Assembly: GCA_964019425.1 (NCBI GenBank)
Contig: OZ025865.1
Coordinates: forward strand, 373,501-437,500
Direction: 5' to 3'
Source: Flectonema sp. DT1601
Lineage: Eukaryota > Euglenozoa > Diplonemea > Diplonemida > Diplonemidae
Length of the DNA: 64,000 bases
The notes under the pieces are model-generated. The model was not told the DNA's origin and did not search any database. It saw nothing but the letters and a program-made list of their open reading frames with translations. The translations under genes and the position numbers were made by a program. Below are positions 35,160 through 45,967 of this stretch, in pieces (within the stretch, counting starts at the first letter, position 1; every line of letters begins with the position of its first letter).

Positions 35160-36629
35160 ATGAATGAAAGTGATCACCGACATGGTCGACGGCGTACCCG
35201 CAGCGAACCCGCAGGCGGACGATATATATTTCCGTCTGAAGGACGAAGGAGAAAGAATTCTCATCTTTTAGTGAAAGAAGACCGTTGTGCAAAAAGCAGC
35301 AAACGAGTAGGTCAAGGGGAAGACGTGAAACCACCTGCACCACACAACACTGTACCAACACCGATAAAGGAAAAACCAGCCATAAAAATTCCTGTTTTTG
35401 ATTTAAAGTCAAACCCATCTGGCTGGATGAAATGGTGGGCAACTGAACCAGCATTGCAATACGCAAGTGAGTATTTCAGCACTAAGAAATGGTCGCTGGA
35501 GGATTTTGTTCTGCCAAAATGGAAAGACGAGGAAGGTGCTATTGTAATGGGCGAAGGAGGCGATGGAATTGTGTGGCTTGCAGTTGAAAGAAAAAAGCAA
35601 ATACCCTGCGTCTTGAAAGAACTCTACACGGAAGGAGAACGTGAAATATTAATTCACGCGACACTAGATCATCCGGGGATTGCAAAGTTCTACGGCGACT
35701 TCTACGATGGGTTCCGAGACTCCCGTTTTATCATTTTGGAAGCTTGTCTTGGCGGTTGTTTATTTGATGCTCTTCCAGAGATTTCAGGTCTCGTTGAGTC
35801 AGACGCTGCCTGGATAGTGTCATCTATACTTCCTGCATTACAATATCTTCACAGCGTTGGTGTTGTCTACGCCGATTTAAAAACAACAAACATACTCCTC
35901 GATGTTAACGGTATTCCAAAAATAGCTGATTTCGGAGCTTCTCACTGGTCAGCAAAAAAAAGTCATAAAAAATTGAGAAACATCACCGGGACTATCGACA
36001 CGCAACCTCCTGAAATGATGTCCAGCACGGGAGAGTCGGCTGGATTTGATCAAAAAGTTGACAATTGGACCGTCGGGGTTCTAATATACAGATTAATAGT
36101 AGGAGATTATCCCTTCAGCAGCATCAAGAATAATGATCAAGAATATTCTTCGGATGACTCAGAAGAAGAAAATCAGATCCGAACCAACATCTTATCCCTG
36201 ACGTATTCTATCCCACCACAGGTGTCAATAAAAGCAAGAGACTTAATAACTAAACTGCTACAGCAAGAGGCTCATAATAGACTTGATTTAGGGGGTGTGG
36301 TTAGTCATCCGTGGTTGATAAATAAAGCAAACACGATGCCGTCTGTTGTGGTGGTCAGATCCTCTGAAGAGTTGGAAGTTTACTCAACGTTTCTCAATTT
36401 AACTCACTTGAAGCCTCCAAACTTGTATTTGGATTCTCCGTCATTTTGGGGTCCGTTTTTTGGAGCAGAAGTTTCTCGGATTAACTTCATTCTAATTGTA
36501 GTTTTGAGCTACGTCTTGGGATGCGTTACAATAATTGCTGCGTTCAACGTGAAGGTGTTTGAGCCAATCGCTCAACGAAAACGTGGAATAGGAAACGACG
36601 TCTATCTGACAGAGGCTTGGACTGAATAA
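35160..36629 (+). CDS. protein kinase with C-terminal membrane anchor
   Basis: 489 aa. The ATG at 35160 lies 8 nt after the acceptor TCTTACCCAG. The kinase domain spans about 120-405: Gly loop GEGGDGIVW (131), VLK lysine (153), catalytic loop YADLKTTN (Asp 239), DFG (257), PPE in place of APE, then DNWTVGVLIY (subdomain IX). The usual HRD is YAD, so the Arg that contacts the activation-loop phosphate is missing (a non-RD kinase). All catalytic residues seem present. A hydrophobic helix at 441-462 followed by a basic segment suggests tail-anchoring with the kinase in the cytosol. The first 90 residues are basic and Ser/Arg-rich. Closest in overall layout to AGC/CAMK kinases; I cannot name a family. 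Confidence 0.85.
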   Translation: MNESDHRHGRRRTRSEPAGGRYIFPSEGRRRKNSHLLVKEDRCAKSSKRVGQGEDVKPPAPHNTVPTPIKEKPAIKIPVFDLKSNPSGWMKWWATEPALQYASEYFSTKKWSLEDFVLPKWKDEEGAIVMGEGGDGIVWLAVERKKQIPCVLKELYTEGEREILIHATLDHPGIAKFYGDFYDGFRDSRFIILEACLGGCLFDALPEISGLVESDAAWIVSSILPALQYLHSVGVVYADLKTTNILLDVNGIPKIADFGASHWSAKKSHKKLRNITGTIDTQPPEMMSSTGESAGFDQKVDNWTVGVLIYRLIVGDYPFSSIKNNDQEYSSDDSEEENQIRTNILSLTYSIPPQVSIKARDLITKLLQQEAHNRLDLGGVVSHPWLINKANTMPSVVVVRSSEELEVYSTFLNLTHLKPPNLYLDSPSFWGPFFGAEVSRINFILIVVLSYVLGCVTIIAAFNVKVFEPIAQRKRGIGNDVYLTEAWTE

Positions 36630-36871
36630 AAAAAAAAAATACGTATAATTATGAATTTTTGTTTTGTTTTGTTTTTTTAGATTCACTTTTGCTAACCACT
36701 TCAAGTATAATAAGAAGTAATCTTTATTTTTCCGATACTATCCATGCCCCTCTCAGCTGATATAAAGTGACGTCTGCCGAATAAACTGAAATCAAGGCGA
36801 ACGTTATTTTTTTTTTAATTGAAGAAAAAAAAAAAAAGTTTGGGTTATGAATCCAAATGGTTCATTAAAAG

Positions 36872-36902
<31 letters not shown>

Positions 36903-37210
36903 TAGTCTATGACGTCTGAGTTACTGCTTTAAAATACTCACAATATGCAGCAACGTCGGATTTAATCACTTTTTGACAGTAAAAATAACAAGACATTTAT
37001 TTATCCATTTACCTTAATCTTCTTTGAGTTATCGGTTGCTGTACTTTTTTTTTTTTTTTTTTTTTTGAGGTTCAGAAAAATACAATAAAACTACACAAGC
37101 ACAGCTTCTGTTTTTATTATAGTACTTTTTTGTGTTGATTTTTTTTTTTTTGTTTAATGTCAGTATTTTTTTCTTCTTTTCAATTCTCATTTTTTTTTTC
37201 CCCCCTTCCA
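36630..37210. other. spacer
   Basis: A/T homopolymers and short unique stretches, ending in a long pyrimidine tract and CCTTCCAG (AG at 37210-37211). No gene seen. Confidence 0.5.
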
Positions 37211-37234
37211 GTTATTATTTGTTAATCTGTTACT

Positions 37235-37879
37235 ATGCAGCGTTTTACCCAACGTAGAGCTTTCTCCGAGGCCAGCAAGGAGCTGAAGAGAATCCTTGGA
37301 GAGAAGATTCCAGCTCAGCAGGCTCTTGTGAAGAAGATTAAGGAGAAGGCAGGAGATGAGTCTTTGGGACCAGCCACTGTCGGAGCTGCTTACGGAGGAA
37401 TGAGAGGAATTACTGGACTTACTTATGAACCATCTTTGTTAGATCCTCAGGAGGGTATCAGATTTAGAGGACTAAGCATCCCTGAATGTCAGGACCAGCT
37501 TCCAAAGTTCAAGGACGGAACAGAGCCACTTCCAGAAGCCATGTGGTGGTTGTTGTTGACTGGAGAAGTCCCAACTCAGGAACAGACTCAGATGATGATG
37601 GATGAATTCCACCACCGTGCCACCAACGACAAGATCATGGACCAGGTTAAGTCAACCATCAACGGTCTTCCAACTGATATGCATCCTATGCTTCAGCTCT
37701 CTGTTGGTCTTTTGACCCTCGGACACGTTTCCAAGTTTGCTGCCGGATACGCCAACGGTACCGCCACCAAGGCCAACTACTGGGAATTCGCTCTTGATGA
37801 TTCCCTCGACCTTATCGCTCGTGTTCCTGAAATCGCTTCCCTCATCTACAGACGTTCATTCCACGGAAACAACGAGGTA

Positions 37880-37910
<31 letters not shown>

Positions 37911-38840
37911 ATGGTGTTAGCAAAACCGTTTTTCAAATAATAATAAAATCAGGTCATCGCTCGTGACTCATCCCTTGACATGTCTGCTAACTTTACCCAG
38001 CAGATGGGATTTGACTCTGCTGAGTTTGCTGACTGCATGCGTCTGTACCTCTCAATCCACACTGACCACGAGGGAGGAAACGTTTCCGCCCACACTACCA
38101 CCCTTGTTGGAAGTGCTCTCAGTGACCCTTACCTCGCAGCCAGTGCTGGTATGAACGGTCTTGCTGGACCTCTTCACGGTCTTGCCAACCAGGAAGTTCT
38201 TCTCTTCATCAGAGAGATGCAGTCTAAGGTTTGTATTGTAGTTTGTTGTAAACTTACAAAAGGATTATTATTTTTGTGTACCTAATCAAAACAAAACTTA
38301 AACAGGTTGCCGAGAAGGGAGGAGCCAAGAGCGATGCCGAACTCGAGGCAGTATTGACCGAGTGCATCTGGGACTTGTTGAACTCCAAGCGTGTTGTTCC
38401 AGGATACGGACACGCTGTCTTGAGAAAGACTGACCCAAGATACACCTGTCAGAGAGACTTCTGTATGAGAAACTTCCCTGACGACGACCTCTTCAAGTTC
38501 GTGAACACCATGTACAAGGTATTGTGTTTTGTTAGTGGTTTGGTGATTGATTTTAACTGTCGAAAAAAAAAAAAAAAAAAAAAAAAAACAGATCGCCCCA
38601 GGAATCTTGACTGAGCACGGTAAGACCAAGAACCCATGGCCAAACGTTGACGCTCACTCTGGAGTGTTGTTGACCCACTACGGATTAACCGAATCCAAGT
38701 TCTACACTGTTCTCTTCGGAGTCTCCAGATGCATTGGTGTTCTCTCAGCTTACGTCTGGGACAGAGCCTTGGGTAAGCCAATTGAGAGACCAAAGTCCAT
38801 CACCACCGAGGCCCTTGCTGCCAAATTTAACATTGCGTAA
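37235..38840 (+). CDS. CS: citrate synthase, mitochondrial
   Basis: Four exons: 37235-37876, 37953-38228, 38306-38518 and 38592-38840 (introns 76, 77 and 73 nt, all phase 0), giving 459 aa. It condenses acetyl-CoA and oxaloacetate to citrate. The start [14 protein letters not shown], basic without acids early on, fits a mitochondrial targeting signal. The three catalytic residues are present: His 289 in [12 protein letters not shown], His 342 in [16 protein letters not shown] and Asp 397 in PNVDAHSG, with [10 protein letters not shown] before them. It is the animal/fungal-type mitochondrial enzyme, not the bacterial hexameric type. The pyrimidine tract and AG end 23 nt before the ATG. Confidence 0.97.
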
Positions 38841-40216
38841 GCATCTTGCACGACCTTACTCTGATGGGTGGTCGTTTTCAAAGTTTACCAAGATCGATAA
38901 ATTAAAAAAAAAAAACACCAAAAAAAAAAAAAAAAAATAAAATAAATTAAAAAATGAAAAGAAATTCTCGGCAATTTTTTTTTTTCTTTTTTTTTCCCCC
39001 ATTCATTCCGACCTTCTGTTTTTTTTATATTTTTTTTTTTTTTGCATTTTTTTTTTTTTTTTCGCATCTCTTTTTTCTTTTATCCGCAGGATTCACCTCA
39101 GGCTGTACTCGTGTAATCAAAGAAATCTCAGGATCATTGTCATTGCATGTTTCTGAAGCGTGTGCAACGTGGTGTAGGGTACATTTGATGAAAAAAAAAA
39201 AAAAAAAAAAAAAACTTAAAAAAAAAAACTAAAGAAATTATAACGAAAAAAAAAAAAAAAAAATAATTAAAACAGGAGAGAGAAAATAAAAAAGGGAAAA
39301 AAAAAAAGAAATATATAAATAACTTTTCTGCCAGCCTTTTGTTAGCTGGATAGCTTATATAAATTGGGACGTCTTGTGAACGACCAGACCTGTAATGCGA
39401 CTATGCTAAGAGTTTCAGTTTTTTTTTTCTTTTTTTTCTTTTTTATTCTCTCTTTTTGTTCCCTCCATCTCATTTCTTTATCACCTTTATTATAATTCCC
39501 ACATATTTTCCCTTTTTTTAACAAATTAAATTTTTTTTTTTTTTTTTTTTTTCAGTTGGGACATTCTTTTTTTTTTTTTTTTTCTCACAGAAGTGCAGCA
39601 AGAACAAAACAAATAAAAATAAAAAAAAGAAGAAAGTTGCCAAGGCTTTGTGTTGTTGGCCTGTACCACATATGGTCTCATGGATTTATTGTTTAGCCAT
39701 ATCCGCAGTACAGTCATTAGTGGGCTTTTGAGGTTTTCAAGAATAGAAATGTAACCTCTTTCCAAGGTCAACTAACCGTCAGAGCACATATGCAACAACA
39801 AAAAAAAACCAAAAAAAAAAAAAAACAAACAAAAAAACGTTTATTCAAAAAAAAAAAACAACACTTCGAGAATAACACTGAAAAAGAAAATATATTTAAA
39901 AAGAAATAAAAAAAAGTTTGCAAATAATAAAAAAAAAAAAAAAAAAAAAAAAACGAAGGGTAAAACCAATTTTTTCCCGACAGATGTTGGACTTAATCTC
40001 CAGCTGACGCTCACTTCGGTTCACTGGCGATCAGTAGCCGCTGTAGGGGGAATTCTTTTAGCTATTGCTCAACAAGAAAAATTACATTTCACTCACTCAC
40101 TTTTTTAATTCAATTTAACAGGCTAGAGATACATATTAACATCATGTGATGACTTACTGAGAGTGTCTTAGCATCTTATTAATAACTTTACATATGATTA
40201 CTACCCCCCCTCCCAG
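38841..40216. other. spacer, 1.4 kb, no gene seen
   Basis: Many A/T homopolymers. Two patches of more complex sequence (about 39085-39190 and 39590-39790) have no coding or RNA signature that I can name. Ends in CCCCCCCTCCCAG (AG at 40215-40216). Confidence 0.5.
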
Positions 40217-40233
40217 TTAATACCGAACTAATA

Positions 40234-41622
40234 ATGATTCGTGTCGCAACATGCCTGCTCGGATCGTTGCTTCCGATGTCAGTGTCTGGAAGCACCGCGA
40301 CATTCGATGTTTCGAATGAAATGTTAGCAAACAATCCTCTTCGTGGAATGTATCTTCCTCTAGACACGGGGAGTTCCATTTTGAGTAAGACAAACGCTGC
40401 TGATTTCGTGGTAGATGGTGTTGAAGTTAACCTAGTCAGGTATCTACTACCCCTCAACGCCTACTGCGACAAACTCGATATTTCATCTCCAATTGCGGAA
40501 ATGAAGACAGTGATGCAGCATTTAGCTGGATTGGGTAAGAGAGCAGTTTTTCGATTTTTCTACACTCCGTTAGATGGATCTAAGAATTCCTGTGGGCACT
40601 ACTATCCTGCTTCAGTCTCAATTGCTACTTCACACATTCAAGATATCGCTGCGGAAATAGTTCCTGAAGCGATTTCATTCATTGAAGCCGGAGTCATTGG
40701 ACCCTGGGGAGAATGGCATGCTTGGGGATTGAACGGGTTTGTAGATCACACGATCCTATCACAGAGTAGCAATCGAGTTGCTATTTCGTACGCTTTGAAA
40801 TATGCGTTTCATCCGTTTAAAGTGTTGGTGAGGAGACCTGTATTCAAATTAGAGAATGAAGCCCAAACAAATTCTGTAGTATTGGGTCAGCATAATGATT
40901 GTTTTTTATCATCGTCTCATCCATGGGAAATCGATTCATTCACATTTAGTTCTGACTATAATGGATATGGGTTTGGTTACACAAATCCACAACAGCTGTG
41001 GAACTATCAGGCGTCAGTGTCTCATAATATTCCGATGGGTGGAGAAACATGCCCAGGTTCGAACCCTCGATTCTCATGTTCAACAGCTGTTACTGAGATG
41101 CAAGCTCTTCATTATGATTATATAAATTCTGGTTACTTTTCAGGTGCTATTTCAACTTGGAAATCAGAAGGGTGCTACGGCGATATTATGAAACGCATTG
41201 GATACCGCTATCACTTATCAAGCATTACCTACCCTGACGTGGTATCGACAGGTCAGGCAATCTCTCTTTTATTTGATATTTCTAACTTAGGATGGGGGAA
41301 ACTAACCAGAGCATTCACCCTTGAAGCTGGCTTGATCCATGAAGGTGATGGATCATGGCACGGTGTTGGAGTTCAGCTACAATTATTTTCTGCTGTAAAG
41401 AATGCTGAACTAATTTTGTCAGGAGCGACAAAGACTTTGTCGCTTGATTTTGCGTCTCCAACAAAATTAGGTTCTTATCGTTTAGTAGTGTGGTTGACTG
41501 ACCCTTCAGGTACTGCTGCAATGTTCCACGGCATCACTTTTGCTACTGAAAAAAATGGAGCTCTGCTGTGGAAGTCACAATTTTCCTTCCATGAAACAGG
41601 TGTTATTATTACCGTTGTATAA
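40234..41622 (+). CDS. secreted DUF4874/DUF4832 protein
   Basis: 462 aa. An N-terminal hydrophobic stretch (MIRVATCLLGSLLPMSVSGS) looks like a signal peptide. NPLRGMYLPLD, VEVNLVRYLLPLNAY and GKRAVFRFFYT match the DUF4874 half. IGPWGEWHAW and VLGQHNDCFLSSSHPWE match the DUF4832 half, followed by a beta-sandwich-like C-terminus. These paired domains are known mostly from bacterial secreted proteins thought to be glycoside-hydrolase-like; the Glu in GPWGEWH is a candidate catalytic residue. Activity and substrate are unproven. The gene has no intron and a normal acceptor 17 nt before the ATG, so if it came from bacteria it is fully adapted. Confidence 0.75.
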   Translation: MIRVATCLLGSLLPMSVSGSTATFDVSNEMLANNPLRGMYLPLDTGSSILSKTNAADFVVDGVEVNLVRYLLPLNAYCDKLDISSPIAEMKTVMQHLAGLGKRAVFRFFYTPLDGSKNSCGHYYPASVSIATSHIQDIAAEIVPEAISFIEAGVIGPWGEWHAWGLNGFVDHTILSQSSNRVAISYALKYAFHPFKVLVRRPVFKLENEAQTNSVVLGQHNDCFLSSSHPWEIDSFTFSSDYNGYGFGYTNPQQLWNYQASVSHNIPMGGETCPGSNPRFSCSTAVTEMQALHYDYINSGYFSGAISTWKSEGCYGDIMKRIGYRYHLSSITYPDVVSTGQAISLLFDISNLGWGKLTRAFTLEAGLIHEGDGSWHGVGVQLQLFSAVKNAELILSGATKTLSLDFASPTKLGSYRLVVWLTDPSGTAAMFHGITFATEKNGALLWKSQFSFHETGVIITVV

Positions 41623-42210
41623 GGGTTTTTCTGATTTTTTAAAAAAAAAATAAGAAAAAAAAAATTCCTATTAATAATTCCTTTTTTTTTTTTTTTTTTT
41701 AAAAAACATAAAATGAATAGGGAGCCATGTTCTGCTGCATACGGCGAACAAAAAATCACAAATTCCTTAGAGAAAATACCCTCATGGAACTGTTTTCCTG
41801 TAGGTGTTGCTCTGTATTCATTAAATTTATTTAAAAAAAAAAAAAAAAATCCCCTCACGTATTTTGTAAAAGAACGGAGTGATATTTTTTTCTTTCTTTT
41901 TCCCAGTCTGGTACCGACAGTTAAAATTTTTTTTGGAGGTTGCCCTGCCAGTGGATTATGATTTCACCCGTTTTTTTTTTTTTTATATTAAAGTTTGTGA
42001 ATCGATTCCTCAGAACAAAAATTCTATTTCTGAAGGACTCATGTGGTGTACAAAACCATCGATTTCACACTTTTTATTTTTTATTTTTTTTGAATCTTTT
42101 ACCTCTACACGACATTAACACATATTTTTTTTTTCTTTTTTTTTTTTTTTCATTTCTTTGCTTTATTGCCTTTGTAGCTTTAATGCTTAAGAGAGGTTTT
42201 CTTTTTTTCG

Positions 42211-42241
<31 letters not shown>

Positions 42242-42879
42242 GACATTTGTTTTTCCTTTAAAAGGTAAACTACTACAATGTGATTGTATTCTCGTATTCT
42301 TTTTTTTTTTTTTTCTTGTGGAGGCAACAAAATAATACTAAAATCAAGTATAAAAAAAAACCAAAATAAACTATATTTTTTTTTTTTGTGTTTGTGCGCG
42401 CAAATAAATTGCTCCACCAAAGCACAATCCTTATCTATATTTTTATTAATAGAAACGTAAAACCGTCTTTCTCTCTTTCTCTCTTTCTCTCTCTCTTTTT
42501 TTTTTTCTTCTTTTTTTGCAGTACCGATGGACCACGTCTTGCTGTCATATCGATGCCAATGCTGCGTGGGGGAATACTTCGGCAAAAACTAAATTTTAAT
42601 GAATAAAAATAAAAATAAAAATAAAAAAATATAGTTTTTAAAAAAAAAAAAAAACTCAGATACAAAAAAAAAAGAAAAGAATAAGGAACAGGGGAAAAAA
42701 AAAAAAAGAGCTCCTCTGTTCTGTCTTTTTTTTTTAATCTGAGTTTTTTTTTTTTTTTTTTTTTTTTCTCCTCCCTTCTTTCCCTAAAAAAAAAACCTAA
42801 TGAAAAAAAAACCTGTTAAAATTTTATATTTTTTTTTCCCCCGAACATATTTTTTGTATTTCATTCATCTAATCAAAAC
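41623..42879. other. spacer, 1.26 kb, no gene seen
   Basis: T-, A- and CT-rich low-complexity sequence. Open frames here are poly-Phe or poly-Lys artefacts. Ends in CAAAACAG (AG at 42880-42881). Confidence 0.5.
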
Positions 42880-42891
42880 AGGTTAAAACAA

Positions 42892-43746
42892 ATGAATGAA
42901 GTCACTTCTTTACTTGACTCTGCAACACACATTCTAATAGGAGCAGGTGCAGGTTGGAGTGTAGCCTCAGGACTACCAACATACAGAGGATCCTCCTTTT
43001 ACAATGAGTCGTACAAAGATGTTTGTAGACCGTTATGGGGTGAGTCAGAGGAAGACAGGGAAAAAGTTTTTAAACCGTTTTGGGAAGAATGCGTGAAATT
43101 GTATGGCGGAGCAGAACCTCATCCCATGTATGAGAAATTACTGCGATTGGTATCGAACAAGAATTGGTACGTGTACACTTCTAATGTCGATGCGCTATTT
43201 CTTAAGTCTGGTTTTGAACGTGAACGAGTCTGTGAAATACACGGCAACTACACACAATGGCAATGCATGGACCCAAATACATGTCCAGGAGGTAGGGGAC
43301 CTGAAGCTATATTTAAACTTCAAAAAACCGACAATAATTTTATAAATGATTGCAAAAACGAGAATTGTACGAACAAAGCAAGACCTAACATTATGATGTT
43401 TGGGGATGACAGTTGTGTTGTAACTCCTTACATGGGATCTAAATATCAAAAATGGGAAGACGAGATGGAAATTGAAATGAATTCACCAACAACAAGTCTG
43501 CTGGTGATAGAGTTCGGATGTGGTAAAACTGTCCCAGCGATCAGATCTGAACTTGAAGTTGTTGTGTCTGACATCAATAAAGCATCACCGAAATCTGCTG
43601 TCTTAGTGAGAGTCAATAATAATGAAGACGATTGCACTCTCGACTGCGATGATGAAAATATCAAATTCATCCCTCTCACAATGAAATGTGATGAGTTTAT
43701 CGATCAATTGTTAGAACACCACATGAAGATGAGACCAAGTAACTGA
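42892..43746 (+). CDS. Sir2-family NAD-dependent protein deacylase-like
   Basis: 284 aa, single exon, ATG 10 nt after the acceptor. The NAD-binding motif is GAGAGWSVASGLPTYRG (usual GAG.S..SG.P.FR), followed by YTSNVD (usual TQN.D) and EIHG with the catalytic His. Zinc ligands are probably QCMDPNTC and DCKNENC. RPNIMMFGD and VIEFGCGKTVPAIR correspond to later sirtuin motifs. The GAGAGWS start and TSN instead of TQN place it outside the classical sirtuin classes, in a divergent group also found in bacteria. Predicted role: removal of acetyl or other acyl groups from lysine using NAD. Substrate and compartment cannot be told; no targeting signal is seen. Confidence 0.85.
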   Translation: MNEVTSLLDSATHILIGAGAGWSVASGLPTYRGSSFYNESYKDVCRPLWGESEEDREKVFKPFWEECVKLYGGAEPHPMYEKLLRLVSNKNWYVYTSNVDALFLKSGFERERVCEIHGNYTQWQCMDPNTCPGGRGPEAIFKLQKTDNNFINDCKNENCTNKARPNIMMFGDDSCVVTPYMGSKYQKWEDEMEIEMNSPTTSLLVIEFGCGKTVPAIRSELEVVVSDINKASPKSAVLVRVNNNEDDCTLDCDDENIKFIPLTMKCDEFIDQLLEHHMKMRPSN

Positions 43747-43945
43747 CACCCTATTTTTATTGAAGTAACACTTCTTCTTCTTCTCGTTGTATTTTTTTTT
43801 TAAATTTTTATTTCCATTGTAAAGAACAGGTAGAAGACCAGAAATAGATCGACGTGAGTTCATTATAGATGTCTGAAATTTCAGTTATCTTTCTTTTTTT
43901 TTTTTTTTTTTAAATATATCTTCCCATCCAATCAGAACACATGAC

Positions 43946-45967
43946 ATGAGTCTCGTGGTCTGGGGTGTGTTTGCAGCGGTTTTCATCGCGATCGCAATTC
44001 TTAGCAGTTTGTACTTCTATCGCCTTCATGGAAGTTTTGATGGGAACAGCATCGTGACGGTCTGTCTAGCAACTATGAGCATCTTAGTGTGTGTTGCGAA
44101 GTTGGGAATAGTAGTATTGGATATGTATGACGTGATGTATTTAAATAGTGAACATGAAAAAGCTGTGAGAGAATTTTATTATTCTCTTGACAGCATCGTT
44201 GTCGTTTTTGCGTTTATGGTGTTGCCGTTTGTGTATACATATTGCAATGATTACTTTAACTCTTGGAGAAATGCTGCAAGTGACAGACCAAGTCAAGCTA
44301 AAAGACTTGGTCTTTCGTTTTTATCAACCGTACCTGCAGTCCTTGCCATCACTGCTATCGGTGTTATCGGAGCTGAAGTTGATTTTAGTTTGGATGAGTC
44401 TGCTGAAGGGGTTCAGCCGTGGATTAATTTTACATCAAGAAACTTATCTGAAACTGAAAAAATATTTCAGTTGTTGTCGTCGTCTCTCGGACTTAGTGGA
44501 ATTCCTTTTTTTATACTGTATGCTGGAGCAGGGATGGCTTTGATACCTTTGTTGTTATTAAAAAAGAAACCGACTCGTGAAGAAGTTTCACAAGCAAATG
44601 AACAGCTTGAGGACGAGGTCAGTACCGTCACTGAGCGTATGAAAACAATTAAATCAAAATATCTAAACAGACTAGCCACACCTGTCGATGACAGGGACAG
44701 GCTCAATTATGATAAACACGACAAGTATAAAACACAATTAGAAGAATCTCAAGAAATGCTTTCTGGACAAGACACTGAAGGAGGATGCTCACCAAGGTCA
44801 ATCCTGCGTAAAGTCTTTGGTTTGATTATAATGTTATTAGCTTTACTTTTCATTGGATCGGTAGCTTCAGGAAGAATATACGCTCTTATTAACAGTGACT
44901 GTGGTTGGAGATGTGCCTTTGTAGATGATGACTTACCTGGTTGGTACAATCCAATTCAAAAACTTTTAAACGAATCTCAGCAATCGATCACCGTCATATT
45001 TATCAGTATCGTCCTATCTCTGGTTTTCGTTAGCATCCTCGCTGCTATCAATAGATTGGGTATTAACATATTGTGTATTAAGCATAATGTGTCAGAGAAA
45101 CCTGTTGAGTCACAAGCTATTCACTTGGAATGTATTGTGCTTATGCTCTGTTGTTGTACTCTTAGTACATGGTTACCGACAGTGATACCGGAGTATATGG
45201 TGTTTGGTGATCAATCATTTCAGGGTAAGCAGTGTTCGTTTGGAAACTTTAATAATTACGACATTATTTACACTGACACGATGACTGCTTCACTGAGGAC
45301 ACCGTCAGCTACGGGGACTAGTTCCAATTCGGAATCAATCTCGAGGACGATTTCGATTTCAGTACCTCTTCCAACAGACACGGTGACTGCAACCCTTCCA
45401 ACCAGTACGAAGTCGTTGACGAGTTCTTTACAACTACCGACTGACACAAGTACAGAGACGCTGTCAATTAGTCTGACGAATTCTTTAACAACTTCTGATA
45501 GTCTGTCTCCTACGAAAACGTTTACGAAGAGCGATTCGATTTTGGTAGTTTCTCGAACCCAAACTCAGACGGAAACGATTCCAATAAAATCCATAACAGC
45601 AACAGTGACACCAACTGTGACACCGACAATTACAGAGCAACCAGTCAATGTTGCTAATCAACGTGTGTTGTTGCAATTAACTGAAGAGCGTCACACTCGT
45701 AATAGTTCTCATGTGGAGGAGACTAAGTGTCGGATGACTGAAATTGGAAAACTTATTTACTCTCTTCGATTGACTCATCCTTTATTCTCTATTTCTGATA
45801 TTGTAACCTCTTTTGGTTTGGTTCTCTGTTTTGTTGGATATTTAGTTTTCTTCATCGTGAGTGGTAGTGAAAGTTTATTACCATCAGACATGAAGTCTCG
45901 CAGAGGTTATACTTATGTAGAATCTGTCTTTCAGCCATCACGGGATGACGACTATGAGTTCGTCTAA
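43946..45967 (+). CDS. LMBR1-like multi-pass membrane protein with mucin-like loop
   Basis: 673 aa, single exon. About nine hydrophobic helices. The N-terminal half (FYYSLDSIVVVFAFMVLPFVYTY, then GMALIPLLLLKKKPTREE with a charged coiled coil) follows the LMBR1/LMBRD1 layout. That family includes lysosomal cobalamin-related LMBD1 and lipocalin receptors. Between the last two helices lies a segment of about 150 residues (about 445-595) almost wholly Ser/Thr/Pro/Leu (TLPTSTKSLTSSLQLPTDTS), a likely O-glycosylated lumenal or extracellular loop that I do not know from family members. An ATG 5 nt upstream of the start (43941) opens a two-codon frame whose TGA overlaps the real ATG. Confidence 0.7.
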   Translation: MSLVVWGVFAAVFIAIAILSSLYFYRLHGSFDGNSIVTVCLATMSILVCVAKLGIVVLDMYDVMYLNSEHEKAVREFYYSLDSIVVVFAFMVLPFVYTYCNDYFNSWRNAASDRPSQAKRLGLSFLSTVPAVLAITAIGVIGAEVDFSLDESAEGVQPWINFTSRNLSETEKIFQLLSSSLGLSGIPFFILYAGAGMALIPLLLLKKKPTREEVSQANEQLEDEVSTVTERMKTIKSKYLNRLATPVDDRDRLNYDKHDKYKTQLEESQEMLSGQDTEGGCSPRSILRKVFGLIIMLLALLFIGSVASGRIYALINSDCGWRCAFVDDDLPGWYNPIQKLLNESQQSITVIFISIVLSLVFVSILAAINRLGINILCIKHNVSEKPVESQAIHLECIVLMLCCCTLSTWLPTVIPEYMVFGDQSFQGKQCSFGNFNNYDIIYTDTMTASLRTPSATGTSSNSESISRTISISVPLPTDTVTATLPTSTKSLTSSLQLPTDTSTETLSISLTNSLTTSDSLSPTKTFTKSDSILVVSRTQTQTETIPIKSITATVTPTVTPTITEQPVNVANQRVLLQLTEERHTRNSSHVEETKCRMTEIGKLIYSLRLTHPLFSISDIVTSFGLVLCFVGYLVFFIVSGSESLLPSDMKSRRGYTYVESVFQPSRDDDYEFV

